NCBI RefSeq assembly: GCF_009650435.1
Contig: NZ_VVIP01000049.1
Location: forward strand, 62,001 to 126,000
Direction of reading: 5' to 3'
DNA length: 64,000 nucleotides
From: Foetidibacter luteolus
GTDB taxonomy: Bacteria > Bacteroidota > Bacteroidia > Chitinophagales > Chitinophagaceae
Part shown: piece after piece, positions 26,247 through 35,260 of the stretch
Numbering within the stretch: the first letter of the stretch is position 1
Layout: the number at the start of each line of letters is the position of its first letter
The notes under the pieces: model-generated
What the model was told of the DNA's origin: nothing
The model's input: only the letters and a program-made list of their open reading frames with translations
Database searches by the model: none
Translations under genes and position numbers: made by a program

Positions 26247-28301
26247 ATGGCACGTAAAAACAACAATAAGAAGAAACAGAAAGGAAGAGTTTTGCACCAC
26301 AGCGCACAACAGGGCACATTGGAAATAACACGCTCCGGCATTGGCTATGTAGTAGTGGCAGATGGAAGCGGCGATATACTGGTACGGCCCGGTGATTTTA
26401 ACACAGCGCTTAACGGCGATACCGTAATGGCTAAAGTGGTGAAGGAAAACCTGGGCAGTGGCCGCAAAGAAGGCCGTATAACTGAGGTGTTGCAACGCAA
26501 GCAAACCGAATTTATAGGTACGTTGCAAATGGGCACCAACTTTGCTTTTTTTATACCGGATACGGATAAGCCCATGCCCGATTTGTACATACCGCTGGAC
26601 AAAATAAACGGCGCCAAAAACAAACAACGTGTGGCCGTAAAAATGGTGAAATGGGATAAGGACGACAAAAAACCCGTAGGCGAAGTTATTGGCGTATTGC
26701 AGGCGGAGGATGAGAACGACAGCGCCATGAAAGAAATATTGGCGGAAAACGGGTTTCCCCTCTCCTTTCCCGATGATGTGATGGAAGAAGCGGCCCGCAT
26801 TCCCGATACAATCACACAGGACGAAATAAACAAACGCAAAGACTGCCGCGATATCCTGACGTTTACAATAGACCCTGTAGATGCCAAAGACTTTGACGAT
26901 GCGCTATCCCTGCGTAAACTGCGCAATGGCGTTTACGAAATAGGCGTACATATTGCCGACGTAAGCCATTACCTGGAAGCCGGTACCGCCCTGGACGACG
27001 AGGCGTACAAAAGGGCAACATCCGTTTACCTGCCAGACAGGGTTAACCCCATGCTGCCGGAGCATATTTCCAACGTTCTTTGTTCGCTAAGGCCCAAAGA
27101 AGACAAGCTTACTTTTTCCGCCATCTTTCAAATAAATTCAAAAGCTGAAGTAAAGCAATACTGGCTGGGCAAAACGGTGATACACTCCAACCACCGCTTT
27201 ACCTACGAAGAGGTGCAGGAGATAATTGAAAAAGGCACCGGCGAATATTTTGAAGAAGTTTTACTGTTAAACACGCTGGCACAGAAACTAAGAAAACAGC
27301 GTTTTAGCAAAGGGGCCATCAATTTCTCCTCGCAGGAAGTACGTTTTCAACTGGATGAAAAGGCCAAACCCATTGGCATTATTGTGAAAGAAAGTAAAGA
27401 AGCACACCAGTTGATTGAGGAATTTATGCTGCTGGCCAACAGAACAGTGGCAGAGAACATCTCAAAAATAAAAGTGAATAAAAAAGAGATACCCTTCCCC
27501 TACCGCATTCACGACCAGCCGGATGAGCAAAAACTTGCACCATTTATAGCGTTTGCCAAAAAATACGGGCATGTGTTTGACATAAGCTCCCCACAAAAAA
27601 TAGCGGCAAGCTTTAACCAGATGCTGCAGGATGTGGATGGCAAACCAGAGCAGCACGTACTGGAACAGTTGGGTATAAGAACAATGGCCAAAGCCGTGTA
27701 CTCAACAGAAAACATTGGGCACTATGGGTTGGCTTTTGAGTTTTACTGCCATTTTACATCTCCCATACGCCGTTATCCGGATGTTTTGGTACACAGGATT
27801 TTACAATCTTGCCTGGAAAACCAGCCCGCCATTGACAAAAAAATGGACGAAAAATGCAAGCACAGCAGTGAGCGGGAAAGGGCAGCCATGGAAGCAGAAC
27901 GTAGCGCCAACAAATACAAACAGGTAGAATTTATGAAGGAGTACTTGGGCCACGATTTTGAAGGCGTTGTAAGCGGCGTTGCCGGCTTTGGTTTTTGGGT
28001 AGAAACAGTAGCACACAAATGTGAAGGCCTGGTAAGCATTGCCACCCTTTCTGACTACGATGATTTCAGGCTGATAGAAGGTGATTACAGCCTGGTTGGT
28101 TTGCGCAGCGGCCGCAAATTCAGGATGGGCGATAAAGTGTGGATAAAAGTGGTAGCAGCCAATATGGAAAAACGGCAGCTTGATTATGAATGGGTGATGG
28201 ATGAAGGAAAAGAAGCCGATACCCCGGCAAAAAAGAAGAAACAAAAAACACCGGATAAAGCGGCTAAACCAAAAGTCCGGAAGCACAAAAAGGAACAGTA
28301 A
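26247..28301 (+). CDS. rnr: Ribonuclease R
   Basis: A 3'-5' exoribonuclease of the RNase II/RNB family that degrades structured RNA, 684 residues. Order of domains: a basic N-terminal stretch (ARKNNNKKKQKGR), cold-shock OB domains (about 20-170), the RNB catalytic domain with DPVDAKDFDDA at 209-219 whose Asp residues bind Mg2+, and a C-terminal S1 domain (about 575-655, containing FEGVVSGVAGFGFWVE). A Lys-rich tail ends the protein. The ATG at 26247 gives a normal N-terminus. It acts in rRNA and mRNA turnover and in trans-translation. It follows the RRM gene after a terminator, so it probably has its own promoter. Confidence 0.97.
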   Translation: MARKNNNKKKQKGRVLHHSAQQGTLEITRSGIGYVVVADGSGDILVRPGDFNTALNGDTVMAKVVKENLGSGRKEGRITEVLQRKQTEFIGTLQMGTNFAFFIPDTDKPMPDLYIPLDKINGAKNKQRVAVKMVKWDKDDKKPVGEVIGVLQAEDENDSAMKEILAENGFPLSFPDDVMEEAARIPDTITQDEINKRKDCRDILTFTIDPVDAKDFDDALSLRKLRNGVYEIGVHIADVSHYLEAGTALDDEAYKRATSVYLPDRVNPMLPEHISNVLCSLRPKEDKLTFSAIFQINSKAEVKQYWLGKTVIHSNHRFTYEEVQEIIEKGTGEYFEEVLLLNTLAQKLRKQRFSKGAINFSSQEVRFQLDEKAKPIGIIVKESKEAHQLIEEFMLLANRTVAENISKIKVNKKEIPFPYRIHDQPDEQKLAPFIAFAKKYGHVFDISSPQKIAASFNQMLQDVDGKPEQHVLEQLGIRTMAKAVYSTENIGHYGLAFEFYCHFTSPIRRYPDVLVHRILQSCLENQPAIDKKMDEKCKHSSERERAAMEAERSANKYKQVEFMKEYLGHDFEGVVSGVAGFGFWVETVAHKCEGLVSIATLSDYDDFRLIEGDYSLVGLRSGRKFRMGDKVWIKVVAANMEKRQLDYEWVMDEGKEADTPAKKKKQKTPDKAAKPKVRKHKKEQ

Positions 28302-28410
28302 CAAATTAGTAGATATAGTTTGCTTAATGCACGAAATGCGAGCCCTCAAAAAATCAGCAAGCCTTTAAAATATTCAACCGCCCACAAAACTCCAGGGATG
28401 GCCGTGATAT

Positions 28411-28516
28411 GCGTGAGGGATTGAAGCGGCTACCCCGCTGAAGGCCCTGTGCAAGGTCTTTGTGGCGGAGTAATAGCGGAAAGCCCGGCCCCTTGCGATA
28501 GCTTGGGGACACGCCC
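28411..28516 (-). repeat. Dispersed intergenic repeat, family B, copy 5
   Basis: It is almost complete: CGTGAGGGATTGAAGCGG, CTACCCCGCTGAAGG, TGTGGCGGAGTAATAGCGG, AAAGCCCGGCCCCTTGCG, and AGCTTGGGGACACGCCC in + orientation. It lies in the first half of the 549-bp gap 28302-28850 between rnr and pyrG. Confidence 0.85.
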
Positions 28517-28612
28517 AAAACCTGCTTTTGTTTACAGATTAAGGCTTAACCCGCAAAACTTATCTGCATAATCTTTCACAAAGTTTTTCCACACCCGCCG
28601 GCCGATAATTTT

Positions 28613-28640
28613 TTTGGGCCAGAATTTTGGCTTAGGTTTG
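28613..28640 (+). promoter_or_regulatory. Probable promoter of pyrG
   Basis: TTTG at 28613-28616 and TAGGTTTG at 28633-28640 match the Bacteroidota -33 and -7 elements with a 16-bp spacer. Transcription would begin near 28647, leaving a leader of about 200 nt. Confidence 0.5.
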
Positions 28641-28642
28641 CA

Positions 28643-28850
28643 TGACCACTGAGAAATTATTTCTGTTCTCCACGGTCACATAAAATCACAAATAAATTAT
28701 TAAATGCACCATAACATTCTGCTGCAAGCAGGGTGATTTTTAATTTATTTATTGAGTTCCAACCCCCGGATAAAGCCTCCGCGGATGAGGAGGCGGCAGC
28801 ACCGTACTTAAAAAAGCAGTATCAACAAGGCAAACCATAAATTTCTCTAT
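28643..28850 (+). promoter_or_regulatory. Long structured leader of pyrG
   Basis: Three potential hairpins are visible: TGACC/GGTCA with inner GAGAA/TTCTC (28643-28678), CTGCT/AGCAG followed by a weak T-rich run (28719-28745), and GCCTCC/GGAGGC (28775-28794). A leader this long suggests regulation after initiation, but no known riboswitch is recognised. Confidence 0.35.
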
Positions 28851-30500
28851 ATGGCTAAATATATTTTTGTTACTGGTGGCGTAACCAGCAGTTTGGGTAA
28901 AGGTATTATTGCAGCATCGCTGGCAAAGCTGCTGCAGGCAAGGGGTTTCAGGGTTACTATCCAGAAATTTGACCCTTACATTAACGTTGACCCAGGTACA
29001 CTAAACCCTTACGAACATGGAGAGTGTTATGTTACCGAAGACGGCGCTGAAACCGACCTTGACCTTGGCCACTACGAACGTTTCCTGAGCATTTTTACAT
29101 CCCAGGCCAACAATGTAACCACGGGCAGAATATACCAAACGGTAATTAACAAAGAACGTGAGGGCGCTTTTTTAGGCAAAACCGTGCAGGTGGTACCGCA
29201 TATTACCGATGAAATTAAACGCCGCATGCTGCTACTGGGCAAAGACGGCAAATACGATATTGTTATAACAGAAATAGGCGGCACCGTAGGCGATATTGAG
29301 AGCCTGCCATTTATAGAAGCCGTACGCCAGTTGCAGTGGGAACTGCCGGAAGAAGATGTAGTGGTTGTTCACCTTACACTGATACCCTACCTGCGTGCAG
29401 CCAAGGAGTTAAAAACAAAACCTACACAGCACAGCGTAAAAATGCTGAGCGAAACAGGCGTACACCCGGATATTATTGTATGCCGTACAGAAGAGCCTTT
29501 AAGCAACGATATTAAACGCAAAATTGCGCTGTTTTGCAACGTGAAGCAGGAAGCGGTTATTGAAGCGATGGACGCCTCTACCATTTACGAGGTGCCCTTG
29601 CTGATGTTACGCGAAAAGCTGGACATTATCTGCATGAAGAAGCTGAACATTACCAATGCCAAAGAACCTGAACTGGAAAAATGGAAGGGCTTTCTGGACA
29701 AACTGAAATACCCCAAAAGCAAGGTTACCGTTGGCCTTATCGGCAAGTATGTAGAGTTGCAGGATGCCTATAAATCAATACTGGAAAGCTTTATACATGC
29801 CGGCGCCGTTAACGAGGTTAAAGTGCAGGTAGTTAATGTGCACAGCGAGTTTATTACCAAAGACAATGTATCAGAAAAACTGGAGGGGCTGGATGGCCTG
29901 CTGGTAGCGCCTGGCTTTGGCCACCGTGGCATAGAAGGCAAAATAATTGCCGTACAATATGCCCGTGAAAACGGCTTACCGTTTTTTGGTATTTGCCTGG
30001 GCATGCAAATGGCCGTTATTGAATTTGGCCGCAATGTACTGGGGCTTGCAGATGCACACTCCACCGAAATGGATGCCAGCACTTCCAACGCTGTTATTAA
30101 CATGATGGAAGAGCAGAAAAAAATAAAGCTGATGGGCGGCACCATGCGCCTGGGCACTTACCCCTGCGAAATAAAAGAAGGCACCCTGGCTTACGAAATT
30201 TATGGCAGCACACATATAAGCGAAAGGCACCGCCACCGCTATGAGTTTAACAACAGTTACCTTGAGCAGTTTGAGAACGCGGGCCTGGTAGCCAGCGGGC
30301 TTAACCCCGATAGCGGCCTGGTTGAAATAATGGAGATACCGGCGCATCCGTTTTTTATTGGCGTGCAATACCACCCCGAGCTAAAAAGCACAGTGGAAAG
30401 GCCTGCACCACTTTTTGTTGGCTTTATTGGCGCGGCCAAAAAGTACAACGAAAAAAGGGTATCGCAAAAAAGCGTTGCCTTGCAAACGGAACTGATTTAG
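28851..30500 (+). CDS. pyrG: CTP synthase
   Basis: It makes CTP from UTP, ATP and glutamine, the last step of pyrimidine nucleotide synthesis, in the cytoplasm. The 549 residues match the family. The N-terminal synthetase domain opens with YIFVTGGVTSSLGKGI and contains QKFDPYINVDPGTLNPYEHG. The C-terminal class I glutamine amidotransferase domain has the Cys nucleophile in FFGICLGMQ and the His/Glu pair in YHPE. The ATG at 28851 gives the canonical start. It is followed by a Rho-independent terminator. The long leader and promoter-like boxes upstream suggest separate transcription from rnr. Confidence 0.99.
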   Translation: MAKYIFVTGGVTSSLGKGIIAASLAKLLQARGFRVTIQKFDPYINVDPGTLNPYEHGECYVTEDGAETDLDLGHYERFLSIFTSQANNVTTGRIYQTVINKEREGAFLGKTVQVVPHITDEIKRRMLLLGKDGKYDIVITEIGGTVGDIESLPFIEAVRQLQWELPEEDVVVVHLTLIPYLRAAKELKTKPTQHSVKMLSETGVHPDIIVCRTEEPLSNDIKRKIALFCNVKQEAVIEAMDASTIYEVPLLMLREKLDIICMKKLNITNAKEPELEKWKGFLDKLKYPKSKVTVGLIGKYVELQDAYKSILESFIHAGAVNEVKVQVVNVHSEFITKDNVSEKLEGLDGLLVAPGFGHRGIEGKIIAVQYARENGLPFFGICLGMQMAVIEFGRNVLGLADAHSTEMDASTSNAVINMMEEQKKIKLMGGTMRLGTYPCEIKEGTLAYEIYGSTHISERHRHRYEFNNSYLEQFENAGLVASGLNPDSGLVEIMEIPAHPFFIGVQYHPELKSTVERPAPLFVGFIGAAKKYNEKRVSQKSVALQTELI

Positions 30501-30521
30501 CAATCTCCGGATAAGATTTAC

Positions 30522-30552
30522 AAAAAAGGCTACCCTTGCGGGTGGCCTTTTT
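30522..30552 (+). terminator. Rho-independent terminator of pyrG
   Basis: GGCTACCC / GGGTGGCC arms (30528-30535, 30540-30547; one G-U pair) with a TTGC loop, preceded by an A run and followed by TTTTT. Located 22 bp after the stop codon. Confidence 0.9.
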
Positions 30553-30560
30553 ACGTTTTG

Positions 30561-30650
30561 TGCCCGGACTATATTGCTACTATGAGTCTTCCGTTGTGTC
30601 ACTCACTTGTACGGCTGGTAATTCTACTGGCCATTGTGCAGCAGCCTGCC
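30561..30650 (+). repeat. Dispersed intergenic repeat, family A, copy 4
   Basis: TGCCCGGACTATATTGCTAC, then TATGAGTCTTCCG and TTGTGTCACTCACTTGTACGG, ending GCAGCAGCCTGCC-like sequence. It follows immediately after the pyrG terminator and ends 17 bp before the convergent rhomboid gene. Confidence 0.8.
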
Positions 30651-30666
30651 TGTAAGCAAACTATTC

Positions 30667-31308
30667 TCAATTAAAAATGCTTGATACCTGGTCAATAAAG
30701 CTTTGTACCGGCCTTTCATCACTCAGGAAATAACAAGTTATAATAAGGTAAACCACCCCAAAAACAGCACCCCAAAAGTGTGCGGAATGATTGATATGAT
30801 CCCCTCCCCTTTTTGCCATGTATGAGGAACCGATAAGGTAAATAGGGCCGAATATGTATCCCGGAATTATAGGAGGTATGATGAAAAATCCATACAAATA
30901 TAGTGGGTGAATAAAAACGCTGGTAAACACAACTGCCGATACGGCGCCGGAGGCGCCAAGGCTTGTGTAGTAAGAATTGTCAATATTTTTAAAATAAGTA
31001 GGAATAAGGCAAACCACAAGCGCCAAAAGATACAACCCTATGAAAAGCGCTTTGCTTCTTTCACCAAAAAATTCATCAAAGGACGCTTCCACCCCCTCCC
31101 CAAAAAAATAGAGAGAGAGCATATTAAACGCCAAATGTGGTGTATCCGCATGAATAAAGCCACAGGTAATAAAGCGGTACCACTGGTTCCGGTACCGTAT
31201 GGCAGGGGGATAGAATGTAAGATCGTCAATAATTTTATGGTTGGAAAAAGCCATAAAAGAAATGATACATGTTATGATAATAATAATCAGCGTTAACGAT
31301 AAACTCAT
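30667..31308 (-). CDS. Rhomboid family intramembrane serine protease
   Basis: A polytopic membrane protease of 213 residues. Six hydrophobic helices are predicted. The catalytic Ser120 is in LGASGAVSA (TM4) and His177 in HSAHFWGAVFG (TM6), the classic rhomboid dyad. RFITCGFIHAD and HLAFNMLSLYFFG form the L1 loop and TM2 with the conserved His and Asn. It cleaves transmembrane substrates in the inner membrane; the substrate is unknown. It is convergent with pyrG. Confidence 0.95.
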   Translation of the reverse strand: MSLSLTLIIIIITCIISFMAFSNHKIIDDLTFYPPAIRYRNQWYRFITCGFIHADTPHLAFNMLSLYFFGEGVEASFDEFFGERSKALFIGLYLLALVVCLIPTYFKNIDNSYYTSLGASGAVSAVVFTSVFIHPLYLYGFFIIPPIIPGYIFGPIYLIGSSYMAKRGGDHINHSAHFWGAVFGVVYLIITCYFLSDERPVQSFIDQVSSIFN

Positions 31309-31484
31309 GGATGCCTACGGTTTAGGCCGCTAAAATAAGTTAAACAGGTATAACATGTAGAACAGCCGGCACAAGAAGTATTAGTGGCGCTGTTTTAACC
31401 GTTGCCGACAAACTGTAGCCTGACCGCCAGGTGCAAAGCTGCATAGCGTATGGTTATACTATACGCTCCTTTCCTTTGCAGTTT

Positions 31485-32420
31485 CTAAGAAGCCCCGTTC
31501 ATATTCTGCTCAAAATGGGCAGTCATGGTTTTGGCATAATCAGCAATGGCAAGCTCTGGCTCTGCCAGTTCAGGATGCCAGAGTTTCTCCCATTCAAAAC
31601 TGTAGTATCCACTATAGCCATCTTTGGCTAATAAGTCTATCGCCTCAAAAATGGGCACTTCTCCCTGTCCCAAAAAACGGTATTCCACTTTACCGTTCAC
31701 CAACCGGGCGTCTTTTATATGGGTGTGTTTTATGTAGGGCTTTAGCTTTTCATATACAACCGCAGGCGCTTCTTTGGTAATGGTCCACATATTGGTAATA
31801 TCCCATATAAGGCCGGTATTAGTAGCAGCGGCCTGCTGCATAATCTGTTGCAGGTCGGCGCAAAGTACCACATCTCCATGCGTTTCCATCAGTACGGTTA
31901 CGTTGCTGCCTTTGGCGTGGTTACCCAGCTCTGTTAAGCCTTGCGCAATAAGATCAAGTGTTGCCGCTTTATCCTGGTTTTTGGGCAGGTTATTGGGAAA
32001 CACACGTATGTATGGGCAATCTATTTGTTCTGCCAGGTCAATAAAACGTTTGGCATCATCCAGTTGTTTTTTGCGTTCTGCAGGTTCCACAGTATGCAGG
32101 TTAGCGGAGGAGCCCAGGTTAATAAAACGCAGGCCTTTATCTTTCATCATAGACTGTGTAGCCCTGCGCTTTCGCTTACTGCTGAATTCGGGGCATTGAG
32201 CCAAATCCATCTGCCGTTGTATGCCGCGTATTTCCAGCGCTTTAAAGCCATGCTTAGCTGCAAAATCTGTTATCTGCGCAAATGTCCAGTCCGGGCAGCC
32301 AAGTGTGGAGAACGAAAGTAATGGTTTTACGGGCTGGCGGTAGAACGCTTTGCCCATTAACGGCGCTGCCAGCAATGCTGCGGTGGATGTAAGGAACCTG
32401 CGGCGTGAAAACTGTGTCAT
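31485..32420 (-). CDS. Tat-exported sugar phosphate isomerase/epimerase-like protein
   Basis: A TIM-barrel protein of the AP-endonuclease 2 / xylose isomerase-like family, 311 residues from the ATG at 32420. The N-terminus carries a twin-arginine signal SRRRFLTSTAALLAAP, so it is likely exported folded to the periplasm. Barrel landmarks are FSTLGCPDW, ALEIRGIQ, VLMETHGDV (metal-binding Glu), LIWDITNMW, IKHTHIKDAR (His and Asp ligands) and YYSFEWEKLWHPEL. An upstream in-frame ATG at 32519 would bury the Tat signal and is rejected. It probably isomerises a sugar or sugar derivative. No carbohydrate operon adjoins it. Confidence 0.9.
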   Translation of the reverse strand: MTQFSRRRFLTSTAALLAAPLMGKAFYRQPVKPLLSFSTLGCPDWTFAQITDFAAKHGFKALEIRGIQRQMDLAQCPEFSSKRKRRATQSMMKDKGLRFINLGSSANLHTVEPAERKKQLDDAKRFIDLAEQIDCPYIRVFPNNLPKNQDKAATLDLIAQGLTELGNHAKGSNVTVLMETHGDVVLCADLQQIMQQAAATNTGLIWDITNMWTITKEAPAVVYEKLKPYIKHTHIKDARLVNGKVEYRFLGQGEVPIFEAIDLLAKDGYSGYYSFEWEKLWHPELAEPELAIADYAKTMTAHFEQNMNGAS

Positions 32421-32737
32421 TCGGCAATGGTGTTTGTGAGGGAAAGATAGTTGATTATGAGAAAACTTAATGTGCCTTAATAAGCATGGGGATGTTTCAA
32501 ATATATCATTGTGAAGCAATGTATCTTTAGGTTGCCGGCAAAAAAAGCTGTAGCATCATCGTTACATCGTCCCGAAATTTTAGGGTTCATCGTCCGGTAA
32601 TGCTATTAAGCTTTTATTGAAGGGAAGAGGTGAGGTGATACCGCAAATGAATTTATTTTAAACAATTTTTAAACTGCTGCTGCTTTTCATCAACCCCAAT
32701 ATTTGTAATCTTGCGACAAATAAAATCCGAAACTCTT

Positions 32738-33526
32738 ATGAAACAATTTCTAAGCCTTCTTATCATTTGCCTTTCATTCACCTCCTGTGTAAAACAGACT
32801 ATTGATATATTTGATGGAGATAACCCCGATGATTGCCCTGTTGATGTAGATATAACAGCTACAACACTAACGCCAAACACAGGAGAGGATATTATACTTA
32901 CAGCAAAGCCTGCGAATGTGGGCTACAATTGGACAGGACCTTCCGGCTCCGGCATACGGGAGCTTTTCGGCAATAACATATTCAATATATATGCCATTAA
33001 AATAAAAAACTCAGGATGGTATTATTGCCAATCCGTTACACCGGGTTGCAACCCGGTTAGCGACAGCATTTACATTGATGTTAAATACAAGCAAGGCAAC
33101 CCGCCATGCGCCCTTACCAATAATCATTATACCGGCACAAGCATGCCAGATGTTAATGCACCTAACGTTAGGAAAAGTTTTGATGAAACCCGCAGTTCCG
33201 TATTAGTGGATGTTTCAGGCGGCTGGGGCTCCCCCACCCTCAGGATAATTTTTAACCCTTCTATTGGCAACAGCGAACCCAAAGACGGTGTGTACACCAC
33301 TATTGACGGCCAATCATTTGACAGCGATGATGACAATGACGCCATTTTTGTGTCATGCCTGTACAGCAATGTGTACATGGCGTGCCGCAGCGGGCAATCC
33401 GTGTATATTTCTCATACAAGCGGTAAACTTACTGCGGCTTTCTGTTCGCTTAAAGTCAGCGGCGACATTGGGTGGGGGCCTATTGTTGCCGACCTTACAG
33501 GACAGGTAACTGAAAACCAGTTTTAA
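32738..33526 (+). CDS. Lipoprotein with Ig/PKD-like domain, function unknown
   Basis: A protein of 262 residues from the ATG at 32738; the frame opens earlier at 32711. The signal peptide FLSLLIICLSFTSC has lipobox Cys17, so it should be lipidated. Residues ~35-120 look like a bacterial Ig/PKD-type sandwich (ITATTLTPNTGEDIILTAKP, NWTGPSG, GWYYCQSVTPG). The C-terminal ~130 residues form a second beta-rich domain with VDVSGGWGSPTLRIIF and several Cys residues; I do not recognise it. The upstream ATCTTGCG at ~32710 resembles a Bacteroidota -7 box. It stands alone on + between two minus-strand genes. Confidence 0.8.
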   Translation: MKQFLSLLIICLSFTSCVKQTIDIFDGDNPDDCPVDVDITATTLTPNTGEDIILTAKPANVGYNWTGPSGSGIRELFGNNIFNIYAIKIKNSGWYYCQSVTPGCNPVSDSIYIDVKYKQGNPPCALTNNHYTGTSMPDVNAPNVRKSFDETRSSVLVDVSGGWGSPTLRIIFNPSIGNSEPKDGVYTTIDGQSFDSDDDNDAIFVSCLYSNVYMACRSGQSVYISHTSGKLTAAFCSLKVSGDIGWGPIVADLTGQVTENQF

Positions 33527-33612
33527 GCCTGGCTTATATTGCCCTTGGTTATAGGAAATTGTCTGTTCACCTTTTTCACTCAGTTAAACAAGTACATCCT
33601 TTACAGCAGAGC

Positions 33613-34302
33613 TTACTTCCTTTCACCCAACCATGCTGCTATGGGATTAATCCAATGGTCGTAACCCTTGTAGAAAAAACCGTGGCTTTTGCCGGTATGC
33701 AATACAACTTCCCGGTAGCTGGTTAGGGTTGCCCTGTTTTCAAAAATTTTGGCGCAGGTGCCATGTGGGTCTGAGCTTTCTATAATTGACAGGAAGCGGC
33801 CATAAAGTTGAAGATTGCTGTAGTCCTTATATGTACCGGGCCAACAGCCACCCATAACAACGTAGTTAACCTGCGTGTTTTTAAGGCTGGCAGATGCCTG
33901 CAACACTATGTCCCAGCCAGATGATGCACCCACCATAACAATGTTACCGGCTAACACGCCTGCCTTTAACAGGCTATCAGCCTGGCTACAGATTTTTTGG
34001 GTGTAGAAGCTGTTATCAGTGCCCTTTTTTCTTATTTCGCTAATAACAAAAAAGCCTCTCTTTTTCAGCGAATCCAGTATGTTGGAGTATTCGTATGGCC
34101 CCCATTCGGGGGCTGCGTTATTAATGGCATTATCGCCCAGTTCTGTAACCACCTGGCCATGCAGGTAAAACAGGTATTTTGCGGAGCTATCAATTTTACC
34201 GGGCAGGCTATTGCTGGCATTTTGAGCAGTTACCAAAGAAACACATAGCAGGCAGGCTGGAAGCAAAGTAAAAAGCACCCTGAATTTTTGCGCTGTTACC
34301 AT
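33613..34302 (-). CDS. Secreted alpha/beta hydrolase
   Basis: A protein of 229 residues with a signal peptide (LLPACLLCVSLVTAQ). The alpha/beta hydrolase core shows YLFYLHGQ (oxyanion strand), the nucleophile elbow GASSG with Ser127, and a late His in HTGKSHGFFYKG. The acidic member is probably the Asp of SSDPHG. It is short for the fold, so the lid is minimal. Related small exported esterase-like proteins have no agreed substrate. It is followed downstream, at a distance, by the lipoprotein gene on the other strand. The start ATG at 34302 gives a complete signal peptide. Confidence 0.8.
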   Translation of the reverse strand: MVTAQKFRVLFTLLPACLLCVSLVTAQNASNSLPGKIDSSAKYLFYLHGQVVTELGDNAINNAAPEWGPYEYSNILDSLKKRGFFVISEIRKKGTDNSFYTQKICSQADSLLKAGVLAGNIVMVGASSGWDIVLQASASLKNTQVNYVVMGGCWPGTYKDYSNLQLYGRFLSIIESSDPHGTCAKIFENRATLTSYREVVLHTGKSHGFFYKGYDHWINPIAAWLGERK

Positions 34303-34383
34303 AGTTGTTGCCGGAAGTGTTAGGTACCGGCCAGGTAAAGTTCAGTCAAAAATTGTTATAAGCTTAATGAGGTGTCCGATGCA

Positions 34384-35241
34384 TTATTTCTCCGGTTGTT
34401 TTTCATAAACTCTCACATAATCTACCTCAAAACGGTTGGGGAAAGCTGTGCCGGAAGGGTCGCCGCCGTTCATGCCGCCAATGGCAAAGTCAAGCAGCAT
34501 GTAATGCGGTTGTTTAAATGGGTTAACGCCGCTGCCATCCCTGTTTACCAGGCTATCTAACGGCACATGGTTTAGCAACTGGTCATCTACATACAGGGAT
34601 ATAGCCTTCTCATCCCAATCCATACGCCAGGTATGAAATTGCGATGCCCAGGCAGTACCGCCCAGCGAATCTACCGGGTGTTTGGTAGTGTACCAGAAAG
34701 CCTTATATGGCCTGGTACCGGCACAGGCTATGTTTGCCAACAGGCTGTCCCGGTAATATTCCATAATGTCAATTTCGCCATTGGCAGGCCATTGCCCGTT
34801 AACACCCAACGTCCACCAGGCCGGCCATAAACCACCGCGTATATCAATACGGCCACGCATAACAAACCGGCCGTACTGCCAGCTATGCTTGCCTTTGGTG
34901 TTAATGCTGGACGATGTATACTGAATGTCAGGGGAGGATTTTCGCCAGTCTTTACTGCCATGCTCATACATAGGGTTAGGTTTGTTTTCCCTTCGGGCTT
35001 CAATTACCAGCAGCCCGTTTTTGCAAAAAGCATTTTCTTCCTGGTACCACTGAAATTCCTCATTACGTACGAAGCCCTGCTCATAAACCCAGTTGGCTGT
35101 ATCGGGCAATCCATCAGTATTAAACTCATCCTGCCAAACCAAGCGGTAGCCTTGCATGCTATCCTGTGCACTGGCAATACTATGACTAAAGAATACTGAA
35201 AGCAAAAAAGCAATTGTGCGGTATAAGTTCGTGTTTTTCAT
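34384..35241 (-). CDS. Glycoside hydrolase family 16 (beta-glucanase-like)
   Basis: A secreted glycosidase of 285 residues from the ATG at 35241. The signal peptide is IAFLLSVFFSHSIASAQ. The jelly-roll GH16 signature GEIDIMEY lies at 155-162, with nucleophile Glu156 and acid/base Glu161. LVWQDEFN near the N-terminus and GLWPAWWTLG before the active site are typical of laminarinase-type enzymes acting on beta-1,3/1,4-glucans. C-terminal RFEVDYVRVYE closes the fold. No carbohydrate-binding module or T9SS domain is present. The gene follows a sensor kinase by 19 bp on the same strand, so they are probably cotranscribed. An earlier in-frame ATG (35277) overlaps the kinase and is less likely. Confidence 0.95.
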   Translation of the reverse strand: MKNTNLYRTIAFLLSVFFSHSIASAQDSMQGYRLVWQDEFNTDGLPDTANWVYEQGFVRNEEFQWYQEENAFCKNGLLVIEARRENKPNPMYEHGSKDWRKSSPDIQYTSSSINTKGKHSWQYGRFVMRGRIDIRGGLWPAWWTLGVNGQWPANGEIDIMEYYRDSLLANIACAGTRPYKAFWYTTKHPVDSLGGTAWASQFHTWRMDWDEKAISLYVDDQLLNHVPLDSLVNRDGSGVNPFKQPHYMLLDFAIGGMNGGDPSGTAFPNRFEVDYVRVYEKQPEK

Positions 35242-35260
35242 TATAATAGCCTTCTGTGTA

